Positions 26,223-35,427 of a stretch of 64,000 nt of DNA are shown here, piece by piece (the first letter of the stretch is position 1; the number at the start of each line of letters is the position of its first letter). The notes below the pieces were generated by a model. The model was not told where the DNA came from. It saw only the letters and a list, made by a program, of their open reading frames with translations, and did no database searches. Where the stretch lies: assembly GCF_900091495.1 (NCBI RefSeq), contig NZ_LT607413.1, positions 2,418,001 to 2,482,000 of the forward strand. The letters are read 5' to 3'. A program made the translations under genes and the position numbers. Source of the DNA: Micromonospora echinospora (GTDB lineage: Bacteria > Actinomycetota > Actinomycetes > Mycobacteriales > Micromonosporaceae).

Positions 26223-27339
26223 GGAGCCCGGTTTGAGCGTCCGCCTCAAACTGACCCTCAGCTATGCCGGGTTCGTCATGCTGGCAGGTGGCTTGCTTCT
26301 CGTCACCGTGTGGGTGTTCCTGCTGCGTTACGTACCCGAGGTGATCGACAACGCCCAGGTGCCCGCACCAGCACCCAACCGCTCCCGTCTCCCCGCCCCC
26401 GTGATGTTCGTACCGAACCGCTCCGACCTGCTCCGCGCCTTCGCTCCGAGAGCAGTCGCAGTGCTGGCCTTCCTGCTGGTCTTCGGCCTGCTGGGCGGAT
26501 GGATCCTCGCCGGCCGGATGCTCGCGCCGCTGACCCGCATCACCAATGCCACACGCGTGGCCGCAGACGGATCACTGTCCCACCGGATCCGCCTGGAGGG
26601 CCGCAGGGACGAATTCCGTGAACTCTCCGACGCGTTCGACTCGATGCTCGAACAACTCGAGTCCCACGTCGCCGAGCAGCAGAGGTTCGCCGCGAACGCC
26701 TCCCACGAACTGCGCACCCCGCTCGCGATCTCGCGGACGCTCCTCGACGTCGCCCGCAAGGATCCCACGCAGGGGCGGGGCGAACTCATCGAACGACTGC
26801 ACACCATCAACCAGCGGGCGATCGACCTCACCGAGGCCCTCCTGCTGCTCAGCCGCGGCGACCGCAGAAACTTCACCCGCGAAAGCGTCGACCTCTCCCT
26901 CGTCGCCGAAGAAGCCGCCGAAACGCTGCTTTCCCTCGCTGAACGGCGTCGGATCACGCTGGACGTCTCCGGCGGGGCGGCCCGAACCAGCGGCTCCGCC
27001 GAACTCCTGCTGCGGATGGTGACGAACCTCGTCCAGAACGCCATCGTCCACAACCTCCCCGCCGGCGGCTCCGTGGCGGTTCACACCGAGGCGCACGGCG
27101 ACACGAGCGTGCTGCGGATCGAGAACACGGGTCGTCGGCTCCCACCCGAACTGGTACCGACCTTCACCGAACCCTTTCAGCGCGGAACGGAACGCGTACG
27201 CACCGACGAACACGCCGGCGTCGGCCTCGGCCTCGCCATCGTGCACAGCATCGTCCGCGCCCACGCTGGGACCCTCGACCTCGTCCCCAAACCCAACGGA
27301 GGTCTCCGCGTCACGGTCCGGCTTCCCGGCACGCCGTAG
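26215..27339 (+). CDS. Sensor histidine kinase
   Basis: The 374-residue protein has a TM segment near residues 15-37, a short extracytoplasmic loop rich in proline (VPAPAPNRSRLP), TM2 near 80-103 and a HAMP linker (APLTRITNATRVAADGSLSH). The HisKA box is QRFAANASHELRTPLAISRT with the phospho-His. The ATPase domain has NLVQNAIVHNLP (N box) and GVGLGLAIVHSIV (G box). The small external loop suggests it senses a membrane or envelope signal. The GTG start overlaps the regulator stop; GGGAGAGG lies upstream. Confidence 0.94.
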   Translation: MDREPGLSVRLKLTLSYAGFVMLAGGLLLVTVWVFLLRYVPEVIDNAQVPAPAPNRSRLPAPVMFVPNRSDLLRAFAPRAVAVLAFLLVFGLLGGWILAGRMLAPLTRITNATRVAADGSLSHRIRLEGRRDEFRELSDAFDSMLEQLESHVAEQQRFAANASHELRTPLAISRTLLDVARKDPTQGRGELIERLHTINQRAIDLTEALLLLSRGDRRNFTRESVDLSLVAEEAAETLLSLAERRRITLDVSGGAARTSGSAELLLRMVTNLVQNAIVHNLPAGGSVAVHTEAHGDTSVLRIENTGRRLPPELVPTFTEPFQRGTERVRTDEHAGVGLGLAIVHSIVRAHAGTLDLVPKPNGGLRVTVRLPGTP

Positions 27340-27344
27340 CACCC

Positions 27345-27364
27345 CCGAACGGTCCCTCGTTCGG
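27345..27364. terminator. Short hairpin after the kinase gene
   Basis: CCGAACG at 27345-27351 pairs with CGTTCGG at 27358-27364 around a six-base loop, just after the kinase stop and before the convergent DUF4291 gene. Confidence 0.45.
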
Positions 27365-27449
27365 TCTGGCAGCCTCAACGCCCCGGTGGCCGCTTGCTAC
27401 GCGCGATCGTGAGTTTGCCGGAACGCCTTGGTCGTCGGACAGTCGGCTG

Positions 27450-28016
27450 TCATCTACCCGGGGAAAGGAGACCTTCCAGTGCCCGTGGCAGTGGGTAGAC
27501 GCGCTCTGGGGGGAACAGCCGCTGGGCCTTGGCGGCATGCCCGGTTTGTGTCAGTGCCGCGGCCTTGCGAACCTGGGGGGTGAGGTCGGTGAGACTGACG
27601 ATCCAGTCGTCGGTGAACGTGCGGATCAGCCGGCGGCCGATGCCGACCTGGATGCTGTAGTGGTTCAGGGCCGCGCCGCGGGGCGAGCGTTCCGGATCCC
27701 ACTGGACATGTACGGCTGCCTCGGCCACGGTCGCCGGGTCGGCCGTCGTGAGCACCGCCTGGGACAGCGCTTCCTCCCAGCCCTGCCGGGTCATCCGCAC
27801 GGCGAGAACACGCTCCTGACCGGGTTTGCGGGCCCAGTTGCTGCGGTGCATCAGCCACAGGAAGGAGGGCTTGATCCATGTCATCCTGTGGAAGGAGAAC
27901 GGCGCAACGAAGCGGCCCGCTCGCAGCGCCGCGTCGGCGATGGCAGGCGAGTACGCCTGGTAGACCACGATGGTCTGCGCATCGTAGTCAGCGCGGATCT
28001 GGTACTGGGGTGCCAT
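27450..28016 (-). CDS. DUF4291-family protein
   Basis: The 188-residue product matches the actinobacterial DUF4291 pattern: [20 protein letters not shown], then [20 protein letters not shown] followed by [17 protein letters not shown], and [20 protein letters not shown]. The function is unknown. The family's conserved Trp-, His- and Arg-rich core suggests an enzyme or nucleic-acid-binding role, but that is a guess. The ATG at 28016 fits the family start. The frame stays open to 28121, so a longer form is possible. Confidence 0.85.
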   Translation of the reverse strand: MAPQYQIRADYDAQTIVVYQAYSPAIADAALRAGRFVAPFSFHRMTWIKPSFLWLMHRSNWARKPGQERVLAVRMTRQGWEEALSQAVLTTADPATVAEAAVHVQWDPERSPRGAALNHYSIQVGIGRRLIRTFTDDWIVSLTDLTPQVRKAAALTQTGHAAKAQRLFPPERVYPLPRALEGLLSPGR

Positions 28017-28109
28017 GCGCCGCACCCTGCCATCCGCTCCACCCGCCTCGCGAACCTTTTTCCCCCTGACCCGGGCCGGTTCGAACATATTGGTCGTGGT
28101 CATTCCCGC

Positions 28110-28212
28110 CTGAAAGCTCATTGACGTCGCCGTCGTTGTTGCGCACCAGCACCGGCGCGTCGCCGACGATCACCCGGTAGGTGTGGACGTCGACGACGGT
28201 GCGGGCGTGCGT
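28110..28212 (-). pseudogene. Remnant of a Hint/pretoxin domain (polymorphic toxin type)
   Basis: The minus strand reads [20 protein letters not shown] followed by VLVRNND. This is the last strand of the Hint-fold processing domain found just before the toxin tip of RHS and other polymorphic toxins (VxDxHTYxVxVGxxPVLVHN). No upstream RHS body or toxin domain remains. It directly abuts the NLR-like gene. Confidence 0.6.
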
Positions 28213-28275
28213 CCGCTCCGCCGAGGCCGCCGGCCGTCTCACCGCACCCGACACCATCGCGGCCCCGGCCAGCCA

Positions 28276-31200
28276 TCAGAACGGGGCGTCCACCGAGAGC
28301 CGGCGCACCTGCGTCAGGTACGGGTCCAGCTCTCCCACCTCGAACCGGCAGGTGCCGATGACGTGCCAGAACTGGCCGCCCGGATCACCGTCCAGCTTGT
28401 ACCGGCCGTCCGGGCTGACCGCGGCCCAGCCGTCCGGCAGGCCGATCAGAGTGGCGCGTAGCTGCCCGTGCTCCGGGTCCGCGACGTCCCACAGCCGGAC
28501 GGTGCCGTCGTCACCGGCGCTGGCGAGCATGCTGCTGTCCGGGCTGAACGCCACCGACCATACCCGCCGGGTGTGCGCGGCCAGGGTGCCGTGCAACCGG
28601 CCGGTGCCCGGATCCCACAGCCGGATGACCAGGTCGTCCCCGGCGGTGGCGAGCAGCGCGCCGTTCGGGCTGAACGCGCAGGACCACAGCCTGCCGGTGT
28701 GCTCGGTGAGCACCGTACGCCGCTCGCCGGTGAGCGCGTCCCACACCACCGCGGTGCCGTCGTTGCTGGCGCTGGCGAGCAGCGTCCCCTCGCTGTTGAA
28801 GCACACCGCGTACACCCGGTCGGTGTGCTGCTCCAGGGTGCGGCGGCAGGTCGCGGTGGCCGCGTCCCAGAGCCGGACGAGATGGTCGTCGCAACCGGTG
28901 GCGATGGCCTCGCCGTCCGGGCTGAACGCCACCGCCCGGACCCGGCCCCGGTGTGGGGTCAGGGTGGCGAAGTGGCGGCCGGTACGGCGGTACCACAGTC
29001 GGACCGTGTCGTCGTCGTTGGCGGTGGCCAGCGCGTCGCCGTCCGGGCTGAACGCGGCCGACCAGACATGGTCGGTGTCCACGTTCAGTTCACGTTCGTC
29101 GACCCCGGTGTCGGTGTTCCACAGGTGCACCCCGCCGTCGCCGCTCGGTGCGGCGACCAGCGGTTCGCCCGGACAGAACACGGCGGAGAGCAGCCGGTCG
29201 GCCGGACTGGCGAGCTGCCGGACCAGCCGCCCGGTGCGCGGCTCCCACAGCCGCACCACGCCGTCGTTGCCGCAGGCGGCCAGCATCTCGCCGTCGTCCC
29301 GGAAGGACAGCGAGGTGACCCGCCGCCCGTGTCCGCGCAGGGTGTGCTGAAGCTGCCCGGTCCGTACGTCCCAGAGTCGGGTGGTCCCGTCGTTGCTGCT
29401 GGTCGCCACCTGGGCCTGGTCCGGCCGCCAGACCACCGGCCAGACCGAGCCGCGGTGCCGGGTCAGCTCGTGCCGGAGCTGGCCGTCGGCGGTGTCCCAG
29501 AGCTGGATCGCGCCGTCGCTGGCGGCCGTGGCGAGCATGGTGCCGTCGGCGTTGAACCGGACGCTGTAGATCGCGCCGCGCTGCCGGCCCAGCACCCGGA
29601 CCGAACGGCCGGTCTCCACGTCCCACAGTCGCAGCGCGCCATGCGTGTCGCCGGTGGCCATCAACCCGCCGTCGGGGTGCACGTCGAGGGCGTACACGTC
29701 GGCCTCGTGGCCGCGCGGCTGGCGCAGGAGAGCCCCGTCGGTGGCCCGGCGGATCCACACCCGGCCGTGCTGACCGACGGCGACCAGCGACCGGCCGTCC
29801 GGGGTGTGCACCACCCGGTAGACCACCTCCGGCTCCCGCACCTCGAACGCGAGGTTGCCCGAGGCGATCTCCCAGCCGCGGACCACGCCGGCGCTGTCCA
29901 CCACCACGACCCGCTGACCGTCCGGGCTGAACGAGGTGCCCCAGATGGGGGCGGCGTGCCCGGGCCATTCCTGGCGCAGCCGGGCCGTGCGGGTGTCGTA
30001 GAGCCGGACCACGCCGGCCGCGTCGCCCACCACCAGCCGGCCCCGCGCGCCGTCGGTGAGCAGCGGCCACACCCAGCCGGCGAAGACATCCTCGATCACG
30101 TGCCGCACGTCGCCGTGGTCGGCGTCCCACAGCCGTACGGTGAGATCGGCCGCGCCGGTGACCAGGTGGTGCGAGGCGGCGTCGAAGCGGACCGCGTAGA
30201 CCCGGCCCCGGTGACCCTGCAGGGTCCGCACCGGCAGACCGGTGGCCGTGTCGCAGATCAGCACACCCCCGTCGTCGCTGCCCACGGCGAGCACCGTGCC
30301 GTCCGGGCTGTACGCCGCCGGCACCGGCAGCCGGCCCACCTCGAAGCCGTACGAGACGCCGACAGCGGGTGGGGCCAGGCCCGGTATCACCGGACGGCCC
30401 GGTGCGACCACCGCGCCGCGCAGCTCCGGCGCGCGCAGCAGCGCCGCGTCGGCGTTCACGTCGATCAGCGCGGCCCGGCGCCAACTGCTGCCGGCGACTC
30501 GCGTGTCACGCAGATCGGCCCGGAACAGTCGGGCCCCGGCCAGTTCGGCCGCGCGTAGGTCGGCCCCGACGAGGCGGGTCTGGTCCAGGCGGGCGCCGCG
30601 TAACCGGGCGTGGACCAGCCGAGCCCCGGTCAGGTTGGTGGCGACCAGGCGGGTGTCGGTCAGGTCCGCGCCGGTCAGATCCGCCTCGGCCAGCTCCCGG
30701 TGGGACAGGTCCTCACCACGCAGCACCGCGCCACGCAGGTCGGCCCGGTCGGGCAACCGCAGCCGGGCGCTGAGCCGCAACGCGTTGGCCCGAACCGTCT
30801 CGCCGGCCGTCTCGTCGCCGAGCACCCGCGACGTCCAGGCGGTGCAGCGAGCCGGGTCGGCGAGGTCGCCGAGGAACTCCACGGCCAGCGCCGACAGTGG
30901 GCGCGCCGCCAGGGCCGACGGTTCCTCGCCCTGGTTGAGCTGGGCGGCGATCCCCGCCGCGACCAGCCACTCCATCACGGAGGCGTGGATGAACCCGAAC
31001 AGACCGTCGTCGGTGCGGACCAGCAGGCTGCCCGCGCCCACCGCGTGTGTCGCCTGCGGTCCGGAGAGCCGGGACTCTGCCAGCCCGGCGAGCTGCCCGG
31101 CGGTTTCGGCCAGCTCGGCCAGGCGCAGGTACGACTCCCCGCTCTCCCAGAGCTGGAACGCCAACCGGCTCACCGCGTGCCACAGCTCGGGGCGACGCAG

Positions 31201-34065
31201 GCTGACCGGTGCGCCCGGCACCCCCTGGGTACGCCGCTCCTCGAAGTCCAGCCAGGACTCCAGGATCTCCCGGTAGAGCGCGGCCGCGCTGAACGTGCCG
31301 CCCGCACCGGCCACGGCGGTCAGCCGTCCCTCGTCAAGGTTGGCGATGAAGCCGAGCATGCGCGGGTTGCGGGAGAGGCCGAGCAGGTCCTTCACCCCGC
31401 CGAGCAGGTTCATCCGCTCCCGGGCGGCCCGCTCGTCCCCGCCGTAACGGTGCCGCAGGAAGGTCTCGATCTGCACGGGGGTGAAGTCCTCGATGGCCAG
31501 CACCCGCCGGTGCGGCAGCATGCCCACCCGCTCGCCGAGGGCGGTGAGCACCTGCGAGTTGGTCTTGAAGTGCTGGGTGCGGCTGCTCACCACGATCTTG
31601 GCGTTGCCCTCGGCCGCCTGGAGCAACGTCTCCAGGTGGTCCGCCGCCCGGTCGTAGGTGACCCGGGCCACCAACTCGTCGAAGCCGTCGAAGAGCAGCA
31701 CGATCCGCCCCTGCCGGAGCATGTAGCGGAACGCCTTGAGGTCGATCACCTGCTCGCCGTGGTTGGCCAGGTGCGCGGCGACCAGCCCGTCGACCGAGTG
31801 TGCCTTGTCCAGCGCACGCAGCTCCACCAGGATCGGGATCAGGTCGGGCGCGGCCGTCGGCAGCCGGCGGGCCACCTCGCGCAACGCGAACGTCTTACCC
31901 CGGCCGAAGTCGCCGAGCACGAGCACGAACCGGCCGTCCGGCGCGGAGGCCAGCTCAAGCAGTTCGTCCACCACGTCCTCGCGGACCTGCTGGTCGGCGC
32001 CGACCAGGTGGCGGTAGCGCTGCGGCACGTACTGGCCGGGCGGGTAGAGCCGGTCGGCCTGCAGCCGGGCGGTCTGTGCGGCGACGTACTCGCGCAGGTC
32101 GAGCAGCCCCTGGAACTCGGTCAGGTGCAGCACCCGTACGCCGCGCCGCTGCGCCTCCTCGGCCAGCCCGCGTGGCACCCGGTCGCCGTCGTAGACCAGC
32201 TCGGACGGGATGTCCGGGTCGGTGGCGTGCACCCGCCGGGCGAAGTGGTCGAGGTCCGAGGCAGTCGGGGTGCCGACGTACGCCCCGACCCGCTGCTGCC
32301 GAACCACCCCGTCGGCGCGGTAGGTGACGAACAGGTGCGGCGGCTCGGCCGCCACCCGACGGACCAGCACCCGGTCGTGGCGCGCCTCGCAGACCTCGGC
32401 CAGCCGGTCGAGCAGTCGGTCCAGCGGCGCCGCCGGGACCACGGCCGGCGTGGTGACCGGCGCATCCTGGACAGGCCCCTCGACGGCGGTGGGCAGCCGC
32501 GGGTCGGGCACCTGCGCCGGCCCGGCAGCCCCGAACGTCGCCGCCGCCTTCGGCCAGCTCACCGCCGTCGGCTCGCCCACCTCGTGCCGGTCGTCGCGGC
32601 CGAGCACCCAGCGGGTCATCCCGTCGGCGGCAAGCCGGAGCACCTGCGCCCGGCCGTCACGGGAGGCGGTGGCCAGCGGCACCACCGGATCGACCCGGGC
32701 GCCGGTCGGCGCGGCGTCGGAGAGCAGCAGGTTGAGCATCGGCCCGAGCAGACGGTTGAACGATCCCCGGTCGCGCAGCGTCACCCCGTCCGGGACCGCC
32801 ACCTCGTCGGCGTACGGGGTGCGCGGGCCGGGGACGTGCGCCATCGCCCCCAGCCGCAGCCAGCCGGACTGCTGGTAGTGGCGCAGCCGCTGGGCGAACC
32901 AGGTGGACTGGGCCTCGCCGAGGAAGCCGTACCGGTCCTCCTCACGGTGGGTGACGGCAATGGTGGAGTTCAACCCGGCCACCACCAGCCGCAGGTCCGG
33001 CACCGGGAACAGCGTCCAGGGTTGCTCGCTGTCGAAGATCCGGTCCTCGAGACCCTGGTAGAGGTCGTCGAAGAGCCGCGCGTAGTGCCGCCACTTCGGC
33101 CAGTACGGAGGTTGCGGGTCGACGTCGTCCGCCTCGCAGGTGGCGAAGTACGCGCGGCTCGCGGCCATGGTCACGTCGCGCGGGCCGGGCACCACGACCA
33201 GACGGTGCGGCTCCAACCCGAGCAGCACCCGCAGCCCGGTGAGGAAACTCAGCGCGTCGGAGAACTCGCGGGGACTGCCGGACTCGGTCAGGTTCCCCGC
33301 CACCACCAGCAGGTCGGGTCGGGGAACCCCGTCGTTCATCAGCAGGGTGAGGTCACCCATCAGATGTTCCTGGAGCTCTCCGGGGGTGACCGGGGCACCC
33401 GGCTCGATCACGCCCCGACCGAACCGCGGTCCGGCCACCTGGAGCACGGTCAGCGCCGTCCGCGCGGTCGGCACGGCCGCCGAGGCGGGCGGGAACGGCG
33501 GCGGGTTGATCGGCGTACGGCGGGCCCGGCGCGGCGCGGGCGGGCCGACGACGGGCGCGGAGAGCACCCCGGCCGGGTCGGCCGGATGGTGCGGGAAGGC
33601 AGGTTGCCGGACGGGCTTCGCGCGGCCGTCGAGTGCTTCCCGGATCCGGTCCAGCACCCGGGAACGCGCCTGGTCGGGGTCGGTTACCCCGACCAGGTCG
33701 ACGTACGTGATGGTGGCGAGCAGGCCGTCGATCGGGCAGTCCTCCACCCGGACGGTGACCAGCTTGTTGCCGGTGCCGTCCGGGTCGGCGCGCAGCGCGG
33801 CCTGCCACTCGAGCTTGCCGTACGTGGAGTGCAGGTAGCGTTCGGACAGCACGGCCACCACGACCGCGGCTTCCCGGACCCCTCGATCCATGAAGTCGAT
33901 GAAGTTGGTGCCGGCCACGAAGTCCCACGCCTGGAGCATGGTGCGGTAGCCGGCGGCCTCGAACTCCCACGCCAGCCACGTCGCCCAGCGCTCGTCGGCG
34001 GGCGAGTAGCTGATGAAGAAGTCGATCGGGCGGTCGGACCGGGTCGGTTGCACGCCTACAGCCAC
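28276..34065 (-). CDS. NLR-like protein: TIR, degenerate phosphoesterase, nuclease-like, NACHT, pentapeptide, WD40
   Basis: The product is 1,929 residues. TIR: about 12-150 (IDFFISYSPADERWATWLAW; Glu86 in KLEWQAA is the likely NADase residue). A calcineurin-type phosphoesterase fold follows at about 203-490, but its metal motifs are degenerate (VAGPRFGRG, AGNLTESG, PGPRDV for DxH, GDxxE, GNHD). About 548-662 resembles a restriction-nuclease fold. NACHT: Walker A GDFGRGKT near 720, Walker B VLLFDGFDEL near 790. Pentapeptide repeats lie at 1108-1196 and some 14 WD40 blades at 1248-1875. Such STAND proteins sense phage or stress ligands through the C-terminal repeats, oligomerise, and trigger the N-terminal effector; TIR would deplete NAD+. 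The GTG start is fixed by the frame; a longer frame would overlap the permease. Confidence 0.9.
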   Translation of the reverse strand: MAVGVQPTRSDRPIDFFISYSPADERWATWLAWEFEAAGYRTMLQAWDFVAGTNFIDFMDRGVREAAVVVAVLSERYLHSTYGKLEWQAALRADPDGTGNKLVTVRVEDCPIDGLLATITYVDLVGVTDPDQARSRVLDRIREALDGRAKPVRQPAFPHHPADPAGVLSAPVVGPPAPRRARRTPINPPPFPPASAAVPTARTALTVLQVAGPRFGRGVIEPGAPVTPGELQEHLMGDLTLLMNDGVPRPDLLVVAGNLTESGSPREFSDALSFLTGLRVLLGLEPHRLVVVPGPRDVTMAASRAYFATCEADDVDPQPPYWPKWRHYARLFDDLYQGLEDRIFDSEQPWTLFPVPDLRLVVAGLNSTIAVTHREEDRYGFLGEAQSTWFAQRLRHYQQSGWLRLGAMAHVPGPRTPYADEVAVPDGVTLRDRGSFNRLLGPMLNLLLSDAAPTGARVDPVVPLATASRDGRAQVLRLAADGMTRWVLGRDDRHEVGEPTAVSWPKAAATFGAAGPAQVPDPRLPTAVEGPVQDAPVTTPAVVPAAPLDRLLDRLAEVCEARHDRVLVRRVAAEPPHLFVTYRADGVVRQQRVGAYVGTPTASDLDHFARRVHATDPDIPSELVYDGDRVPRGLAEEAQRRGVRVLHLTEFQGLLDLREYVAAQTARLQADRLYPPGQYVPQRYRHLVGADQQVREDVVDELLELASAPDGRFVLVLGDFGRGKTFALREVARRLPTAAPDLIPILVELRALDKAHSVDGLVAAHLANHGEQVIDLKAFRYMLRQGRIVLLFDGFDELVARVTYDRAADHLETLLQAAEGNAKIVVSSRTQHFKTNSQVLTALGERVGMLPHRRVLAIEDFTPVQIETFLRHRYGGDERAARERMNLLGGVKDLLGLSRNPRMLGFIANLDEGRLTAVAGAGGTFSAAALYREILESWLDFEERRTQGVPGAPVSLRRPELWHAVSRLAFQLWESGESYLRLAELAETAGQLAGLAESRLSGPQATHAVGAGSLLVRTDDGLFGFIHASVMEWLVAAGIAAQLNQGEEPSALAARPLSALAVEFLGDLADPARCTAWTSRVLGDETAGETVRANALRLSARLRLPDRADLRGAVLRGEDLSHRELAEADLTGADLTDTRLVATNLTGARLVHARLRGARLDQTRLVGADLRAAELAGARLFRADLRDTRVAGSSWRRAALIDVNADAALLRAPELRGAVVAPGRPVIPGLAPPAVGVSYGFEVGRLPVPAAYSPDGTVLAVGSDDGGVLICDTATGLPVRTLQGHRGRVYAVRFDAASHHLVTGAADLTVRLWDADHGDVRHVIEDVFAGWVWPLLTDGARGRLVVGDAAGVVRLYDTRTARLRQEWPGHAAPIWGTSFSPDGQRVVVVDSAGVVRGWEIASGNLAFEVREPEVVYRVVHTPDGRSLVAVGQHGRVWIRRATDGALLRQPRGHEADVYALDVHPDGGLMATGDTHGALRLWDVETGRSVRVLGRQRGAIYSVRFNADGTMLATAASDGAIQLWDTADGQLRHELTRHRGSVWPVVWRPDQAQVATSSNDGTTRLWDVRTGQLQHTLRGHGRRVTSLSFRDDGEMLAACGNDGVVRLWEPRTGRLVRQLASPADRLLSAVFCPGEPLVAAPSGDGGVHLWNTDTGVDERELNVDTDHVWSAAFSPDGDALATANDDDTVRLWYRRTGRHFATLTPHRGRVRAVAFSPDGEAIATGCDDHLVRLWDAATATCRRTLEQHTDRVYAVCFNSEGTLLASASNDGTAVVWDALTGERRTVLTEHTGRLWSCAFSPNGALLATAGDDLVIRLWDPGTGRLHGTLAAHTRRVWSVAFSPDSSMLASAGDDGTVRLWDVADPEHGQLRATLIGLPDGWAAVSPDGRYKLDGDPGGQFWHVIGTCRFEVGELDPYLTQVRRLSVDAPF

Positions 34066-34170
34066 CTGGCCATTATGGCCACCCACCGTCAATCCGTCGC
34101 CACCCTGGGCTGTCGGCCCCGTCGCGTCCGGCCCGGTCGACGAAGCAGCCGTGTGCGAGGATCGTGCCTT
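34066..34170. promoter_or_regulatory. Shared promoter gap between NLR-like and permease genes
   Basis: The 105 bp between the divergent GTG starts must contain both promoters. No convincing palindrome was seen. Confidence 0.35.
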
Positions 34171-35403
34171 GTGGAGACCACCGGCGAGCCACCGTCGGAC
34201 GCACCGGACCGATCCCGCTGGGGCCGGCTTCACGTCCTGGACTGGATCGCGCTCGGGCTGTTCGCCGGCGGCGTCCTCTGCGTCCTCAGCGGACTCCTCC
34301 CCCGCGCGGACGCCGAGGCCACCGTACACCGGATCCTGCCGATCCTGATCTTCCTCGGCACCGTGGTGGTGCTGGCCGAGCTGACCGCGGTGGCCGGGGT
34401 CTTCGACGCGCTCGCCGCCCGGGTGGCGATCGTCGCGCGAGGCAACTTCGCCGCGCTGTTCTGGCTGTGCGTCGGGTTCGCCTCGGTGACCACGATCGCG
34501 CTCAACCTGGACACCACCGCTGTCCTGCTCACCCCGGTGATGATCGCCCTGGCCCGCAAGCTCGGCGTGCCGCCGATCCCGCTGGCGATGACCACGGTCT
34601 GGCTGGCCAACACGGCGAGCCTGCTGCTGCCCGTCTCCAACCTGACCAACATCCTGGCCAGCGACCGGATCGGGCTGGCCCCGGTGCCGTGGGCGGGCCG
34701 GATGTGGTGGCCGCAACTGGTCGCCATCGCGATCACCATGCTGCTGCTCTGGTGGTGGTACTGGCGGCCGGCGCGGGCCGACGCCGACCCGTTCGTGCCA
34801 CCGCCGCCACACGTGCCGCCCGACCCCGTGCTCTACCGCACCGCGCTCGTGGCCTGCCTGCTGTTCGTCGCCGGGATCCTCGCCGGGGTCGAGATCGGGC
34901 TCGCCTCCGGAGTGGCCGCCGCGATCCTGGTCACCGGCTTCGCGGTCCGCGCCCGGGGCAGCCTGAGACTCCAGCTGATCCCCTGGCGGTTGCTGGTCTT
35001 CGTCACCGGGCTGTTCCTGGTGGTGCAGACCATCGGCCGGTACGGGCTGGACACCGTGATGGGCGCGTTGATCGGCAGCGACCCGGGTGCCGAGGGAGCT
35101 CTGCGGGCCGGTGCGGTTGGCGCGCTCTTCGCCAACGTGGTCAACAACCTGCCCGCGTACGTGGCCGGGGAGGCGGTCATCGCCGCTGACCACCACACCC
35201 AGTTGCTGGCCCTGCTGGTGGGCACCAACGTCGGCCCGCTCGCCACCCCGTGGGCGTCACTGGCCACGCTGATCTGGTACGAGCGCTGCCGGGCCGCCGG
35301 AGTCACGGTCCCGCTGGGTCGGTTCGTGGCCACCAGCACCGTCCTCGCCGCCCTGGGCACCATCGCCAGCGTCGCCGCCCTGCTGGTCACCCCGTCGACC
35401 TGA
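34171..35403 (+). CDS. ArsB/SLC13-type permease
   Basis: The 410-residue protein has about ten to twelve TM segments. Two inverted halves are visible, each with the ion-transporter hairpin signature: TTIALNLDTTAVLLTPVMIA with SLLLPVSNLTNI in the first half, and FANVVNNLPAYVAGEA with GTNVGPLATPWASLATLIWY in the second. These are typical of ArsB/NhaD and SLC13 (anion:Na+) carriers. The substrate could be arsenite, citrate or another anion. No arsR, arsC or other ars gene is nearby. The GTG at 34171 is chosen from the divergent layout. Confidence 0.88.
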   Translation: METTGEPPSDAPDRSRWGRLHVLDWIALGLFAGGVLCVLSGLLPRADAEATVHRILPILIFLGTVVVLAELTAVAGVFDALAARVAIVARGNFAALFWLCVGFASVTTIALNLDTTAVLLTPVMIALARKLGVPPIPLAMTTVWLANTASLLLPVSNLTNILASDRIGLAPVPWAGRMWWPQLVAIAITMLLLWWWYWRPARADADPFVPPPPHVPPDPVLYRTALVACLLFVAGILAGVEIGLASGVAAAILVTGFAVRARGSLRLQLIPWRLLVFVTGLFLVVQTIGRYGLDTVMGALIGSDPGAEGALRAGAVGALFANVVNNLPAYVAGEAVIAADHHTQLLALLVGTNVGPLATPWASLATLIWYERCRAAGVTVPLGRFVATSTVLAALGTIASVAALLVTPST

Positions 35404-35427
35404 CCGGCCAGCGTCCACCGCCGGCGT

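Noticed and set aside
28468..30558. 696-codon plus-strand frame
   Set aside because: It is a shadow of the WD40 region; the sequence is periodic because the repeats on the other strand are.
30610..34170. Long plus-strand frame antisense to the NLR-like gene, running into the permease
   Set aside because: Its translation before 34171 is Arg/Gly/Pro/Val-rich without family resemblance and mirrors the WD40-NACHT gene. Only the permease portion is real.
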